DNA of 28,732 nucleotides. It comes from JAAYCB01 sp012744395 (GTDB lineage: Bacteria; Planctomycetota; Planctomycetia; Pirellulales; Thermoguttaceae). Below, piece after piece: positions 1-7,149 of the stretch. The notes beneath the pieces are model-generated. The model was not told the origin of the DNA and made no database searches. It saw only the letters and a program-made list of their open reading frames with translations. The translations under genes were made by a program, and so were the position numbers. The DNA lies in assembly GCA_028703175.1 (NCBI GenBank), contig JAQVNJ010000079.1, positions 1-28,732 on the forward strand. Direction: 5' to 3'. How positions within the stretch are numbered: the stretch's first letter is position 1; every line of letters starts with the position of its first letter.

Positions 1-74
1 CGGACGAAGACGCTCTCAGCGCCCGTCAGGAAGCCTTCCCCTTGAATCGATTGGAAAATCTCGGCAATGCGCAT
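1..74 (-). CDS. queE: 7-carboxy-7-deazaguanine synthase QueE, N-terminal fragment
   Basis: Only the first 24 codons are in the window; the gene runs off the left edge. The minus-strand reading starts at ATG 74 and gives MRIAEIFQSIQGEGFLTG followed by a few more residues. The (I/A)EIF.SIQGEG opening is the signature start of QueE, the radical-SAM enzyme that converts 6-carboxytetrahydropterin into 7-carboxy-7-deazaguanine in queuosine precursor synthesis. The radical-SAM cysteines lie outside the window and cannot be checked. The neighbours queC and queF belong to the same pathway, which supports the call. The start sits at the edge of a heptad repeat array, and no clear Shine-Dalgarno sequence is visible upstream of this ATG. 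Confidence 0.85.
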   Translation of the reverse strand, partial: MRIAEIFQSIQGEGFLTGAESVFV

Positions 75-80
75 GGTGGT

Positions 81-229
81 CAGCGGTCAGCGGTCAGTTT
101 TCAGTTTTCAGTTTTCAGTTTTCAGTTGGCAGTATTCAGTATTCAGCGCAAAGCTCTGTCTGTCCTCTGGAACCCGCCCTGTAACCTGTAACCTGATGGC
201 TGATCGCTGACGGCTGACCGCTGACGGCT
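81..229. repeat. Heptad CAGNNNN / CTGNNNN repeat array with inverted halves
   Basis: A 7-bp period runs through this intergenic spacer. On the left, units beginning CAG follow each other every 7 bases from 81 to about 146: CAGCGGT twice, CAGTTTT four times, CAGTTGG, then CAGTATT twice. On the right, units beginning CTG follow every 7 bases from 179 to 227: CTGTAAC twice, CTGATGG, CTGATCG, CTGACGG, CTGACCG, CTGACGG. The halves are in opposite orientation; for example GGTCAGCGGTCAG at 79-91 is complementary to most of the CTGACCGCTGAC at 214-225. A transcript could therefore fold into a long imperfect hairpin with a loop at about 147-178. The array separates queC from queE, which lie on the same strand. 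Confidence 0.9.
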
Positions 230-235
230 CTCCAC

Positions 236-925
236 TCACTCCCGATAGCGGATCGGATCGACCAGGCCGGCTTCGGCGAATCCTCTGCGGCGGAGGAGAC
301 AGGCATCGCAGTGTCCGCAACTTGCGCCGTCCTCGGCCGGATCGTAGCAGGTGTGGGTCAGGCCGTAATCGACTCCCAGGCGCGTCCCGCGGAGGATGAT
401 TTCCGCCTTCGTCAGCCGGAGCAGGGGCGTGTGGACGGCGAACTGGAGCGTCCCCTCGACGCCCGCCTTGGTCGCCAGGTTGGCCAGCCGCTGGAAGGCC
501 TCGATGAACTCGGGGCGGCAGTCGGGATAGCCGCTGTAGTCGACCGCGTTGACGCCGATGAAAATGTCCGAACAGGGGATCGTCTCCGCATAGGCCAGGG
601 CCAGCGAGAGCATCACTGTGTTCCTGGCCGGCACATAGGTCGCCGGAATGCCACGCGCGAAGTCCTTCTCCGAGCGGTCCTTCGGGACGCCGTCCGCGCC
701 GGTCAAGGCGCTGCCCCCGAAGACCGATAGATCGATCGAGAGCAGTTCATGGCGGGCGGCGCCGAGCGCTCGGGCGACCCGCCGGGCGGCCTCCAGTTCG
801 CACCGGTGCCGCTGCCCGTAGTCGATCGTCAGCCCGTAAACCGCAAACCCCTCGGCCTTGGCGACCGCGGCGGCGGTGGCCGAATCGAGGCCGCCCGAAA
901 GCAGAACCACGGCGGGGGTCGGCAT
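236..925 (-). CDS. queC: 7-cyano-7-deazaguanine synthase QueC
   Basis: A 229-residue ATP-dependent enzyme that converts 7-carboxy-7-deazaguanine to preQ0 with ammonia, in the cytoplasm. The PP-loop SGGLDS is at residues 10-15. A zinc site follows the family pattern: Cys193, then Cys203, Cys206 and Cys209 in a CGHCDAC context. The reading frame continues upstream to 985, but ATG 925 is preferred because GAGGAACTG lies just before it and because the residues upstream do not resemble the family. The length is normal for QueC. The gene lies downstream of the divergent queF promoter region and upstream of queE, so the order on the minus strand is queC, repeat array, queE. No preQ1-type riboswitch is evident in the 107-bp queC/queF spacer. 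Confidence 0.95.
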   Translation of the reverse strand: MPTPAVVLLSGGLDSATAAAVAKAEGFAVYGLTIDYGQRHRCELEAARRVARALGAARHELLSIDLSVFGGSALTGADGVPKDRSEKDFARGIPATYVPARNTVMLSLALAYAETIPCSDIFIGVNAVDYSGYPDCRPEFIEAFQRLANLATKAGVEGTLQFAVHTPLLRLTKAEIILRGTRLGVDYGLTHTCYDPAEDGASCGHCDACLLRRRGFAEAGLVDPIRYRE

Positions 926-1032
926 CAGTTCCTCGAAAAAGCTGGACGCGGACGGCAACCAGGGCCGCTCCCCGGCTTTCGCCAAACCCCTGATGATGAC
1001 AGAATAGGCTGTTTTAGAAAAGGAGCCGGACG

Positions 1033-1389
1033 GTGAGCGGCCAGTTTCGCGAGATTCTCGAAACGTTCGACAACGAGTTCCCCGAGCGCGACTACCAGAT
1101 CCGCATCGTGGCCCCGGAATTCACGTCCGTCTGCCCGAAAACCGGTCAGCCGGACTTCGGCACGATGACCATCCTCTACGTCCCCGATCGGAAATGCGTC
1201 GAACTGAAAAGCCTGAAATTGTATCTGCAGCGCTACCGGAACGAGGGGATCTTCTACGAGAACGTCGTCAACCGGATCTTCGACGACCTGGCGGCCGTGC
1301 TCGCGCCGCGCCGATTGACACTCGAGGCGACCTTCACGCCCCGGGGCGGGATCACGACGACGGTCACCGTGAGTCTCGAGAAACCATAG
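1033..1389 (+). CDS. queF: NADPH-dependent preQ0 reductase QueF (short, unimodal type)
   Basis: A 118-residue protein that reduces the nitrile of preQ0 to the amine preQ1, the last step before tRNA guanine exchange. The catalytic pair is visible: Cys34 in VCPKTGQPDFG and Asp41 seven residues later, the same spacing as the known nucleophile and general acid of the family. The substrate-binding segment VELKSLKLY is at residues 56-64. The length fits the single-domain Bacillus-type enzyme rather than the two-domain E. coli type. The start is GTG 1033, preceded by AAGGAG at suitable distance. It is divergent from queC and probably shares a regulatory region with it. It converges on the PPSR gene with only 16 bp between the stops. 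Confidence 0.95.
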   Translation: MSGQFREILETFDNEFPERDYQIRIVAPEFTSVCPKTGQPDFGTMTILYVPDRKCVELKSLKLYLQRYRNEGIFYENVVNRIFDDLAAVLAPRRLTLEATFTPRGGITTTVTVSLEKP

Positions 1390-1405
1390 CCGCCGGCGGC
1401 CCGCC

Positions 1406-2221
1406 TCAGGGGGCCAGCGCGCCGAGCCGGCGGCCGGGAAGCAGGGCGATGATCTCTCGCCCGATCTCCTCGACGGATTTGTTCGTCACATCGACACGGC
1501 GCCAGCCGTGTCTGCCGCAGAGCGTCTTGGCCAGTTCGAGCTCCTTGCGGGCCTGCGCCAGGGACGCGTACGACTCGATCGGGATCGCCTCGCGCTCCGC
1601 GCGGACGCGGCGGAGTTCGGCCAGCCGCTCGGTGGCCATCAGCAGGCAGAAGACGCGATCCCTGGAGACCCGCAGCAGGTCCTCGGGCGGGGCCAATTCG
1701 GGAACCAGCGGCACGTTGGCGGCGAACCAGCCGCGATACGCCAGGTAGAGCATCGTCGGCGTTTTCATCGTTCGCGAGACTCCCACCAGGACGACCTCCG
1801 CCCTGCCAAGATCTTCCATCCGCCGCCCATCGTCGTGAGCGAAGGCGAACTCGACCGCCTCGATTTCGCGCCAGCGGGCTTCCAGCCGCTCCTCGAACAG
1901 CCCGGGTTTCTCCTGGGGCGTCAATCCGAGGAGCCGGGCAAACCGCTCCAGCAGCGGTCCGAGCATGTCGAACGCCTCGACCGCGCGGAGCCGGGCCTGT
2001 TCGAGCATGATTCCGCGGAGGCCGTCGGAAACCAGCGTGTGCATCAGCAGCGACTGCTGCGCGGCGGCCTCCGCGACCACCCGGTGGACCTGCTCGGCCG
2101 TGCGGACGTTCGGCCGCCGGACAATCTCCACGCGGGCTTCGGCAAACTGCGCCAAAGCCGCCTTGACGACCCGCTCGCCGGTCGCGCCGGTTGCGTCGGA
2201 GACGATGAACACCTTGAGCAC
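1406..2221 (-). CDS. PPSR-family regulatory kinase/pyrophosphorylase (DUF299)
   Basis: A 271-residue protein of the family that phosphorylates and dephosphorylates PEP synthase or pyruvate phosphate dikinase on a threonine. It uses ADP as phosphate donor for inactivation and phosphate for reactivation. Family features are the N-terminal VSDATGATGE (residues 7-16), HDDG at 129-132, and the P-loop-like GVSRTMKT at 147-154 followed by PTMLYLA. The length is typical. The start is GTG 2221, with the Shine-Dalgarno GAGG overlapping the stop codon of the upstream oxidoreductase gene (2233), so translation is probably coupled. Neither PEP synthase nor the dikinase is in the window, so which of the two is the target cannot be told from here. 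Confidence 0.9.
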   Translation of the reverse strand: MLKVFIVSDATGATGERVVKAALAQFAEARVEIVRRPNVRTAEQVHRVVAEAAAQQSLLMHTLVSDGLRGIMLEQARLRAVEAFDMLGPLLERFARLLGLTPQEKPGLFEERLEARWREIEAVEFAFAHDDGRRMEDLGRAEVVLVGVSRTMKTPTMLYLAYRGWFAANVPLVPELAPPEDLLRVSRDRVFCLLMATERLAELRRVRAEREAIPIESYASLAQARKELELAKTLCGRHGWRRVDVTNKSVEEIGREIIALLPGRRLGALAP

Positions 2222-2232
2222 GGCGGGCGTCC

Positions 2233-3501
2233 TCACGTGCGCGTGCGGACCAGGGGCGACGGGCCGTAGTGGATCGCCACCGGCATCCCATCGCGGGCGA
2301 TCGACATCCGCGCGGCCTCGGTCACCAGTTCGTTGATCGAACTGTTGGCCGGGGTGGCGAGCAGGCCCCGCCGGTCGATTTCCGCCAGGCACTTCTGCCG
2401 CGCGGCAAGGGCCTCGCCGCCCTCGAGTCCTTGGCCGGCGACGTTCGTCTTGGCCGCCGCCTGGACAAGCGCCTCGATCGATTCGAAGCCGTAGCCGACC
2501 GGCTTCAAGCCGGGGCCGTCGTAGGGCACGAACCGGAAGTAGTCGGGGCTGACGAACCGGAACCTGGCGCCCGAGGCGTCGTCGACATAGCCGTGCTGGA
2601 CGCCGCGGAACTGGTCGTCGTGGCGGAGCACCGCTCCACAGTCCTCCCCCTCGCAATACATGGCCAGGCATTGGTCGTTTGTCCCGGCGGCCAGATCGGG
2701 ATACCCCAGGCCGTCGGTCACGCTCATCACGGCGCCGTTTTCCCAGACCACCCTGCCGGCCGCCCACATGTAGCCGATCTTCCCGTTGGGGAAAGCGCCT
2801 TCGACGCCGCGAACGGAGACCTCGACCGGCTTCAGCCCGGTGATGAAGTAGACCAGGTCCACGTAGTGGCAACCGACATAGGTGAACGGATCGCTGTTCT
2901 CCTTGGTGAACCAGTTCTGGAAATTCGAGTGCCGGTAGTAGTAGGGCTCGATCATCTTGGCCTCGCCGGCGCGGAACTCTCCGAACCGCCCGGCACGGTA
3001 CTGCCGCCGCGCGTCGAGCGACCGCCGATCGAACCGCTTGTGGTACTCAATGCCGACGAACAGGCCCTTGGCGGCGGCCTTCCGCTCGATCGCCGCCGCC
3101 TCGGCGTACGTCGGCACGAGCGGCTTGACGGTCAGCACGTGCTGGTCGTGGTCCAAGGCGGCCTGGATCACGCCGTTGTGCACGTGGTCGGGCACGGCCA
3201 CGACCACCAGTTGACGCCGCCCCTGCTCTTCGATCACCCGGCGAAACAGGTCGGCATCGAGCGCATCGTCGGGGGCATCCAGCGCGGGAAACGGCTCGAA
3301 GGATCGTTCGGGAAAGGCCTCGTTCAGCGCGGGGGAGCCGGCCAACGCCCGCAACGGGGCCGAATTCAATGCGCAAACCTTGATCCGCCCGACCGTGCCG
3401 GCGCGCTGCAACTGGTAGAGCGAGGGCAGAATCTGATCGTGGGTGATCATGCCGCCGCCGACAACCGTTACGTCCAGGGACTGGCGTTTCTGCGTGCTCA
3501 T
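2233..3501 (-). CDS. Gfo/Idh/MocA-family oxidoreductase, cytoplasmic, with VKP in place of EKP
   Basis: A 422-residue NAD(P)-dependent sugar or polyol dehydrogenase-like protein. The Rossmann nucleotide-binding turn is VVGGGM at residues 13-18. The catalytic lysine lies in TVKPL (residues 124-128), where most family members have EKP. Later family blocks are IEYHKRFD (151-158) and GCHYVDL (210-216), whose histidine is the usual catalytic-site residue. There is no signal peptide, unlike the other Gfo proteins further right. The start codon overlaps the stop of the upstream aminotransferase as ATGA (3498-3501), so the two are translationally coupled. The 3' end is 11 bp from the PPSR start. The substrate is unknown; the coupling suggests that it acts on the same compound as the aminotransferase. 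Confidence 0.88.
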   Translation of the reverse strand: MSTQKRQSLDVTVVGGGMITHDQILPSLYQLQRAGTVGRIKVCALNSAPLRALAGSPALNEAFPERSFEPFPALDAPDDALDADLFRRVIEEQGRRQLVVVAVPDHVHNGVIQAALDHDQHVLTVKPLVPTYAEAAAIERKAAAKGLFVGIEYHKRFDRRSLDARRQYRAGRFGEFRAGEAKMIEPYYYRHSNFQNWFTKENSDPFTYVGCHYVDLVYFITGLKPVEVSVRGVEGAFPNGKIGYMWAAGRVVWENGAVMSVTDGLGYPDLAAGTNDQCLAMYCEGEDCGAVLRHDDQFRGVQHGYVDDASGARFRFVSPDYFRFVPYDGPGLKPVGYGFESIEALVQAAAKTNVAGQGLEGGEALAARQKCLAEIDRRGLLATPANSSINELVTEAARMSIARDGMPVAIHYGPSPLVRTRT

Positions 3502-4874
3502 GCGAGAATCTCCTCGATCGCTTCCTCGGCCACGGCGATGCTCTCGCGAAGCGGCTCCTCGTCAATCACCAGCGGCGGCGCGACCTTCACCGACGCTCCG
3601 CAGTAGCCGACCGGGGCAAACAGCATCAGTCCCTTCTCGATGCACCGCCGGACGATCGCCGAGGCGGTCTCCGGGTCAGGGTCCTGGCCGCCCGGCTTGA
3701 CCATGTGGAGCGCGGCGACGAGCCCTTTCCCGTGCACCGCGCCGATCCGGCTGGGAAAGCGGGCCATGATCCGCCGCAGTTCCGGCTGGAGAATCTCGCC
3801 CATCCGCCGGGCATTCTCCACCAGCCCCTCCTCCTCGATGACGTCCAGGTTGGCCAGGGCCGCCGCCGCGCAGACCGGATTGCCGGTGTGCGTCGAGGTC
3901 ATCGAGCCGGGCGGGTAGAGGTCCATGATCGCCGCGCGGCCAATCACCGCCGAGAGGGGCATCCCGCTGCTGATCCCTTTGCCGCAGCAGATCAGGTCGG
4001 GCACCACGCCGTAGTGCTCGAACCCCCAGTACGTGCCCGTCCGGCCAAATCCGGCCTGGACTTCATCGAGGATCAGCGTCACCTGGTGCTCGTCGCACCA
4101 CGCTCGCAGCCGCTGGATGTACTCGGCCGGGGCGAAACTCGCATTCCCTCCTTGGTAGGTCTCGCTCATCACGCCGGCGATCCGATCGGGCGTAAGGACC
4201 CGCGCTTGGAGCGCATTGAGAAAGACGTCGAAGCTCGTGTCGGCGCCGCCGCGAAAACCGTCCGGGAAGGGCACCTGGACCATCTCCTTGTCGAGGTTCA
4301 CGATCCACTCTTTCAGGCCGGGGATGCCGCCGGCCATCTGGGCGCCCAGCGTGCGGCCGTGGAAGGCATTGTCGAAGGTCACGATGCCGATCTTCTTCCG
4401 CCCGCCGACCCGCACTCCTTGGGTTCTGGCCAGCTTGATCGCGCACTCGGTCGCCTCGGAGCCGGTCGTCAGCAGGAATACCTTGTCGAGCCCCTCAGGG
4501 GCGACCTCCGCCAGTTTTGCCGCCAGGCGGGCGCGCTCCGCGCTCGGAAAGCAGTAGTTGTGGACCATTCCGCGATTGATCTGTTCGAGCATCGCGGCGG
4601 CAACCTTGGGATGGTTGTGGCCGGCGTTGGTGACCAGCACGCCGCTCGACCAGTCGAGCCAGCGGTTGCCCCAGCGGTCGAAAACCTGGCAACCCTCGGC
4701 CCGATCCCAGACCACCAGCGGCTGGCCGCTCATCGACCGGGGTTCGTACGCGCGAAGCTGCTCGAGAATCGGGATCGATTCGGGAACGGGGATCGCGGTG
4801 TGAATGCGACGGTACTTCGTTTCGACCGCCGGCACCTCTCGAGGCGTCAGCGCTTGCGCAGGGGTTTCCGCCAT
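3498..4874 (-). CDS. Class-III PLP aminotransferase (4-aminobutyrate/ornithine aminotransferase-like)
   Basis: A 458-residue fold-type I PLP enzyme that transfers an amino group, in this family usually from or to an omega-amino position. Visible blocks are TTGSEA at 136-141 (phosphate binding), NAFHGRTLG at 169-177, LILDEVQAGFGRTG at 267-280 with the PLP-pyridine aspartate Asp270, and the Schiff-base lysine Lys299 in CGKGISSG. The frame stays open far upstream, to about 6575, but that part is the antisense of the neighbouring isomerase gene. ATG 4874 is the first sensible start, with AAAGG 5' of it. It is first in a three-gene minus-strand unit (aminotransferase, Gfo dehydrogenase, PPSR). The exact substrate cannot be read from the sequence. 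Confidence 0.92.
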   Translation of the reverse strand: MAETPAQALTPREVPAVETKYRRIHTAIPVPESIPILEQLRAYEPRSMSGQPLVVWDRAEGCQVFDRWGNRWLDWSSGVLVTNAGHNHPKVAAAMLEQINRGMVHNYCFPSAERARLAAKLAEVAPEGLDKVFLLTTGSEATECAIKLARTQGVRVGGRKKIGIVTFDNAFHGRTLGAQMAGGIPGLKEWIVNLDKEMVQVPFPDGFRGGADTSFDVFLNALQARVLTPDRIAGVMSETYQGGNASFAPAEYIQRLRAWCDEHQVTLILDEVQAGFGRTGTYWGFEHYGVVPDLICCGKGISSGMPLSAVIGRAAIMDLYPPGSMTSTHTGNPVCAAAALANLDVIEEEGLVENARRMGEILQPELRRIMARFPSRIGAVHGKGLVAALHMVKPGGQDPDPETASAIVRRCIEKGLMLFAPVGYCGASVKVAPPLVIDEEPLRESIAVAEEAIEEILA

Positions 4875-5303
4875 CGGGACAGCCTTTCTCGCCAGGTGTC
4901 TACCGCCCTCCCGGTGGGTCAGGGGGCCATGACCATCACGTTCGGTGTGCCGCGCGCTGGAGTGCCACCACGGATGCCAGGCGGGCATGGAGCGATCAGG
5001 AAGGCGTCCCGCGCCGGGTGAGCACCAAACGAAAACACTCCGTCCCCGGGGCGCCGCCGGTATTTCGGAGGCCATACCCCAGTCGGAGTGCTCATCTTCG
5101 AGCCGGCTGTGCCGCTCCGGCTGCCGGCGAGCCCAGGAACCTTGTTCAGCGCGCGAGCGTCGCCTCGCCTGTGTCGCGATTATAGCCTTCCGGCCGTGAA
5201 CTCGCAAGCGACTCCCTTGCAAGATCGCTTGCCGATGCCCAGAATATGGCTTTGCCAGACCACCCGCCGAGACCCCGAGCGAGAGAAGAGAGACGGACTT
5301 GCC
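4875..5303. other. Divergent intergenic region between aminotransferase and sugar isomerase genes
   Basis: These 429 bp hold no convincing gene. They must contain the promoters for the minus-strand aminotransferase unit and the plus-strand isomerase. A TATAGC hexamer at 5181-5186 could be a -10 element for the isomerase, but there is no good -35 partner. I see no riboswitch fold, operator palindrome or repeat that I would defend. Confidence 0.5.
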
Positions 5304-6317
5304 ATGGCCGATCAACCACGCGTGATCCTCTCCGGCTTTGCCGACGAAGCCGCCAACAACAAGACCGCGGTCGAACAATTCGCCGCCTTCGCCGCCCTGG
5401 GATTGCAGTATTACTGCATCCGTTTCATCGATCTGGGGGACGGCGTCAAGAACGTCATGCAACTGTCGAAAGCGGAAATCAACAAGGTCCGCCAGTTGCA
5501 GAACGAGTACGGGCTGAATGTCTCCTCGATCGGATCGCCAATTGGCAAGGTCAAATTGGAGGATGTCGACGACGGGACCAAGAACGCCTATATCCCCTTC
5601 AACAAGTACCTTAGCCGTGACGTCCAAAAGGCCTGCGACCTGGCCCACGCGTTCGAAACGAAGCTGATCCGCGGCTTTTCGTTCTACCATCCCAAGGGCA
5701 AGGACCCCCGGGACTACCTCGCCAAGACGGTTGATCAGCTTTCCCAGATCGCCGAAGCCTGCCACCGCTCCGACCTGACGTTCGGGCTGGAGGTCGAGGC
5801 GAATCTGGTCGGCCAGGAGGGGCACATCCTGGCCGAGATCCACCGCCAGGTCAACCACCCGGCAATGGTCTTGATCTTCGACGGCGCCAACATCGTCGTG
5901 CAGGGTTACTCGCAGGAGGAAATCTACGAGCAGTTCCTGGCGATGAAACCGGGTCTGGGCTGGCTGCACATCAAGGACTACAAGAAGCAGCTCAAAAAGA
6001 CCAAGGGGGGGCACCTCGACGAGGATCAGATGGCGGGCTTCGTCCCGGCCGATCAAGGCTACACCGGCCATGAAGCGATCCTCCGCGACTTGGCCACCAT
6101 GCTTCCCAAGTTGGAAAGGAAACTCACGCGGCGCGGAATTCCGGGCGTGTTCGTCGACCTCGAGCCGCATGTCAAGGGCGGCGGCCAGTTCGGCGGCTTC
6201 AGCGGACCCGACGGGATGGGCGTGGCGTTGCGTGCGTTCACCAGAGTGCTCGACTACACGGGGATCGGCTATCACCTCCGCGACTTCGAGGATATCCGCG
6301 CAGCTCGAGGGTTTTAG
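5304..6317 (+). CDS. Sugar phosphate isomerase/epimerase-like TIM-barrel protein
   Basis: A 337-residue protein of the xylose isomerase-like AP endonuclease-2 superfamily, whose members isomerise or epimerise sugars or inositol derivatives with a divalent metal. Candidate metal ligands fall where the fold expects them: Glu163/Glu165 in GLEVEAN, Asp193 in IFDGAN, His222 with Asp225 in LHIKDYK, and Glu287 in VDLEPH. There is no signal peptide, so it is probably cytoplasmic. The start at ATG 5304 is chosen because family-like sequence (MADQPRVILSGFADEA) begins there and a GA-rich stretch precedes it; the frame is open further upstream. It is divergent from the aminotransferase/dehydrogenase unit, which suggests a shared sugar-derived pathway. 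The substrate is not identifiable. Confidence 0.85.
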   Translation: MADQPRVILSGFADEAANNKTAVEQFAAFAALGLQYYCIRFIDLGDGVKNVMQLSKAEINKVRQLQNEYGLNVSSIGSPIGKVKLEDVDDGTKNAYIPFNKYLSRDVQKACDLAHAFETKLIRGFSFYHPKGKDPRDYLAKTVDQLSQIAEACHRSDLTFGLEVEANLVGQEGHILAEIHRQVNHPAMVLIFDGANIVVQGYSQEEIYEQFLAMKPGLGWLHIKDYKKQLKKTKGGHLDEDQMAGFVPADQGYTGHEAILRDLATMLPKLERKLTRRGIPGVFVDLEPHVKGGGQFGGFSGPDGMGVALRAFTRVLDYTGIGYHLRDFEDIRAARGF

Positions 6318-6332
6318 GGCAAGGTTCAAGGC

Positions 6333-6366
6333 CCCGTTCCCATTCGCCAACAGCCGCCAGAACGGG
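6333..6366 (+). terminator. GC hairpin downstream of the isomerase gene
   Basis: CCCGTTC at 6333-6339 pairs perfectly with GAACGGG at 6360-6366 across a 20-nt loop, beginning 16 bp after the isomerase stop. There is no T-tract after it, so it is either a weak or factor-assisted terminator or a 3'-end stabilising stem. Confidence 0.35.
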
Positions 6367-6846
6367 ACCGGATGCGATGTCTGTCGGCGCGGACCCTGTG
6401 AACCGGGGGGCTGAAACGACCTTGCCAATTTTAAGACGTCTTTCAGAGGTGAACCGGGCATGCTGAAATGACTCCTTTTCCCGGCGGTCGGCGAGACAGC
6501 TCGGCGGCAATTCCGCAACGGAGTGTGCCGATAAGGGGGTAGACCTCGTCGCCGGACCGTTTTGTGCCCGTCCACTGGTGGGCGGTCCCCGGCCGGAGCT
6601 TCGCGGGAAAGATCGCCGTGCGGCCAAGAACGGCTGGATATCTGTGCGGGTTTTGCCGATTATCGGATAGCGAAATGGCGGCGCCGGCAGTGGCCGCCCC
6701 ATGAAGTGGGTTCTCGCCTCGATCAGCAGGCGTATGATCAAGACGAAAGTGTCCGACAGTCTTGCCGGCACTCAGACCGCCTGGACCGGCCGGATACGGT
6801 TTTGGACCGGTGGTCAGACGTTTATTCGTGCGGTTTTGCGCGGGGC

Positions 6847-6891
6847 ACCCCCCCCTCATGGCCGGTACGGGGCGGGTAGTTTCTTTTTTTT
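6847..6891 (+). terminator. Strong intrinsic terminator without an adjacent upstream gene
   Basis: ACCC-CCCC at 6847-6854 pairs with GGGG-GGGT at 6869-6877, with a single bulged C at 6873 and a 14-nt loop. It is followed by AGTTTC and eight T residues (6884-6891). This is a textbook plus-strand terminator. The nearest upstream plus-strand gene ends 530 bp away and the next gene starts 259 bp downstream, so the terminator either ends a long 3' UTR, ends an unannotated RNA, or attenuates transcription into the DksA gene. Confidence 0.7.
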
Positions 6892-7149
6892 CGGAACCCC
6901 CGGCCCCTTAAGGCGTACTATATTTTGGTTGCGGCTATCAGGAAATTGCCTCCTCGTGGGCGGCAGTTGCCTGTCAGTTCTGGAAGGTTCAACAGAGAAG
7001 AAGGAGTGCGAGAGAGGCTTTCCGGGGATTCGTTCGGCAAATCGGCCAGTCTGCTCCTGCCCGAGCTGCTAGACAACCGCTTTTGCCGCGATTCCCAAAG
7101 GACTGGTTGCCCGTTGAGAGCCAGGACCGACTCCCCGAGGTATTCAGCC

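Larger units (their letters stand above)
6318..7149. other. 832-bp non-coding stretch with two hairpins, possible RNA locus
   Basis: No reading frame here looks like protein on either strand; the longest frames are arginine- and proline-rich without motifs. The first part carries a GC hairpin just after the isomerase stop, and the second part carries a strong terminator (separate entries). The last 230 bp form the leader of the DksA gene. A TATATT hexamer at 6919-6924 is a possible -10 element for that gene, without a good -35 partner. I looked for tmRNA, RNase P and SRP RNA hallmarks and saw none. Confidence 0.55.

Noticed and set aside
81..229. CRISPR array
   Set aside because: The units are 7 bp with no spacers of constant length, the halves are inverted, and no cas genes are present.
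926..1032. preQ1 riboswitch controlling queC or queF
   Set aside because: I found no stem with the A-rich tail and pseudoknot pattern of preQ1 classes on either strand.
1389..1400. 12-bp palindrome GCCGCCGGCGGC between queF and the PPSR gene as a bidirectional terminator
   Set aside because: It has no loop and no T-tract on either side, and such palindromes are common by chance in GC-rich DNA.
2269..3606. Open plus-strand frame of 445 codons opposite the Gfo dehydrogenase gene
   Set aside because: It is antisense to a gene with clear motifs and Shine-Dalgarno, has no recognisable domain, and its composition is that of a reversed coding frame in GC-rich DNA.
4945..5199. Open plus-strand frame in the divergent spacer before the isomerase gene
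   Set aside because: There is no ribosome-binding site and no motif, and the composition is arginine- and cysteine-rich, typical of non-coding GC-rich sequence.
4875..6575. Long upstream extension of the aminotransferase frame
   Set aside because: The added part is antisense to the isomerase gene and shows no family similarity; the aminotransferase has its own start and ribosome-binding site at 4874.
6318..6891. tmRNA, RNase P RNA or SRP RNA in the long spacer
   Set aside because: The hallmark ends and conserved loops of these RNAs are absent, so only an unnamed RNA candidate is left as a finding.
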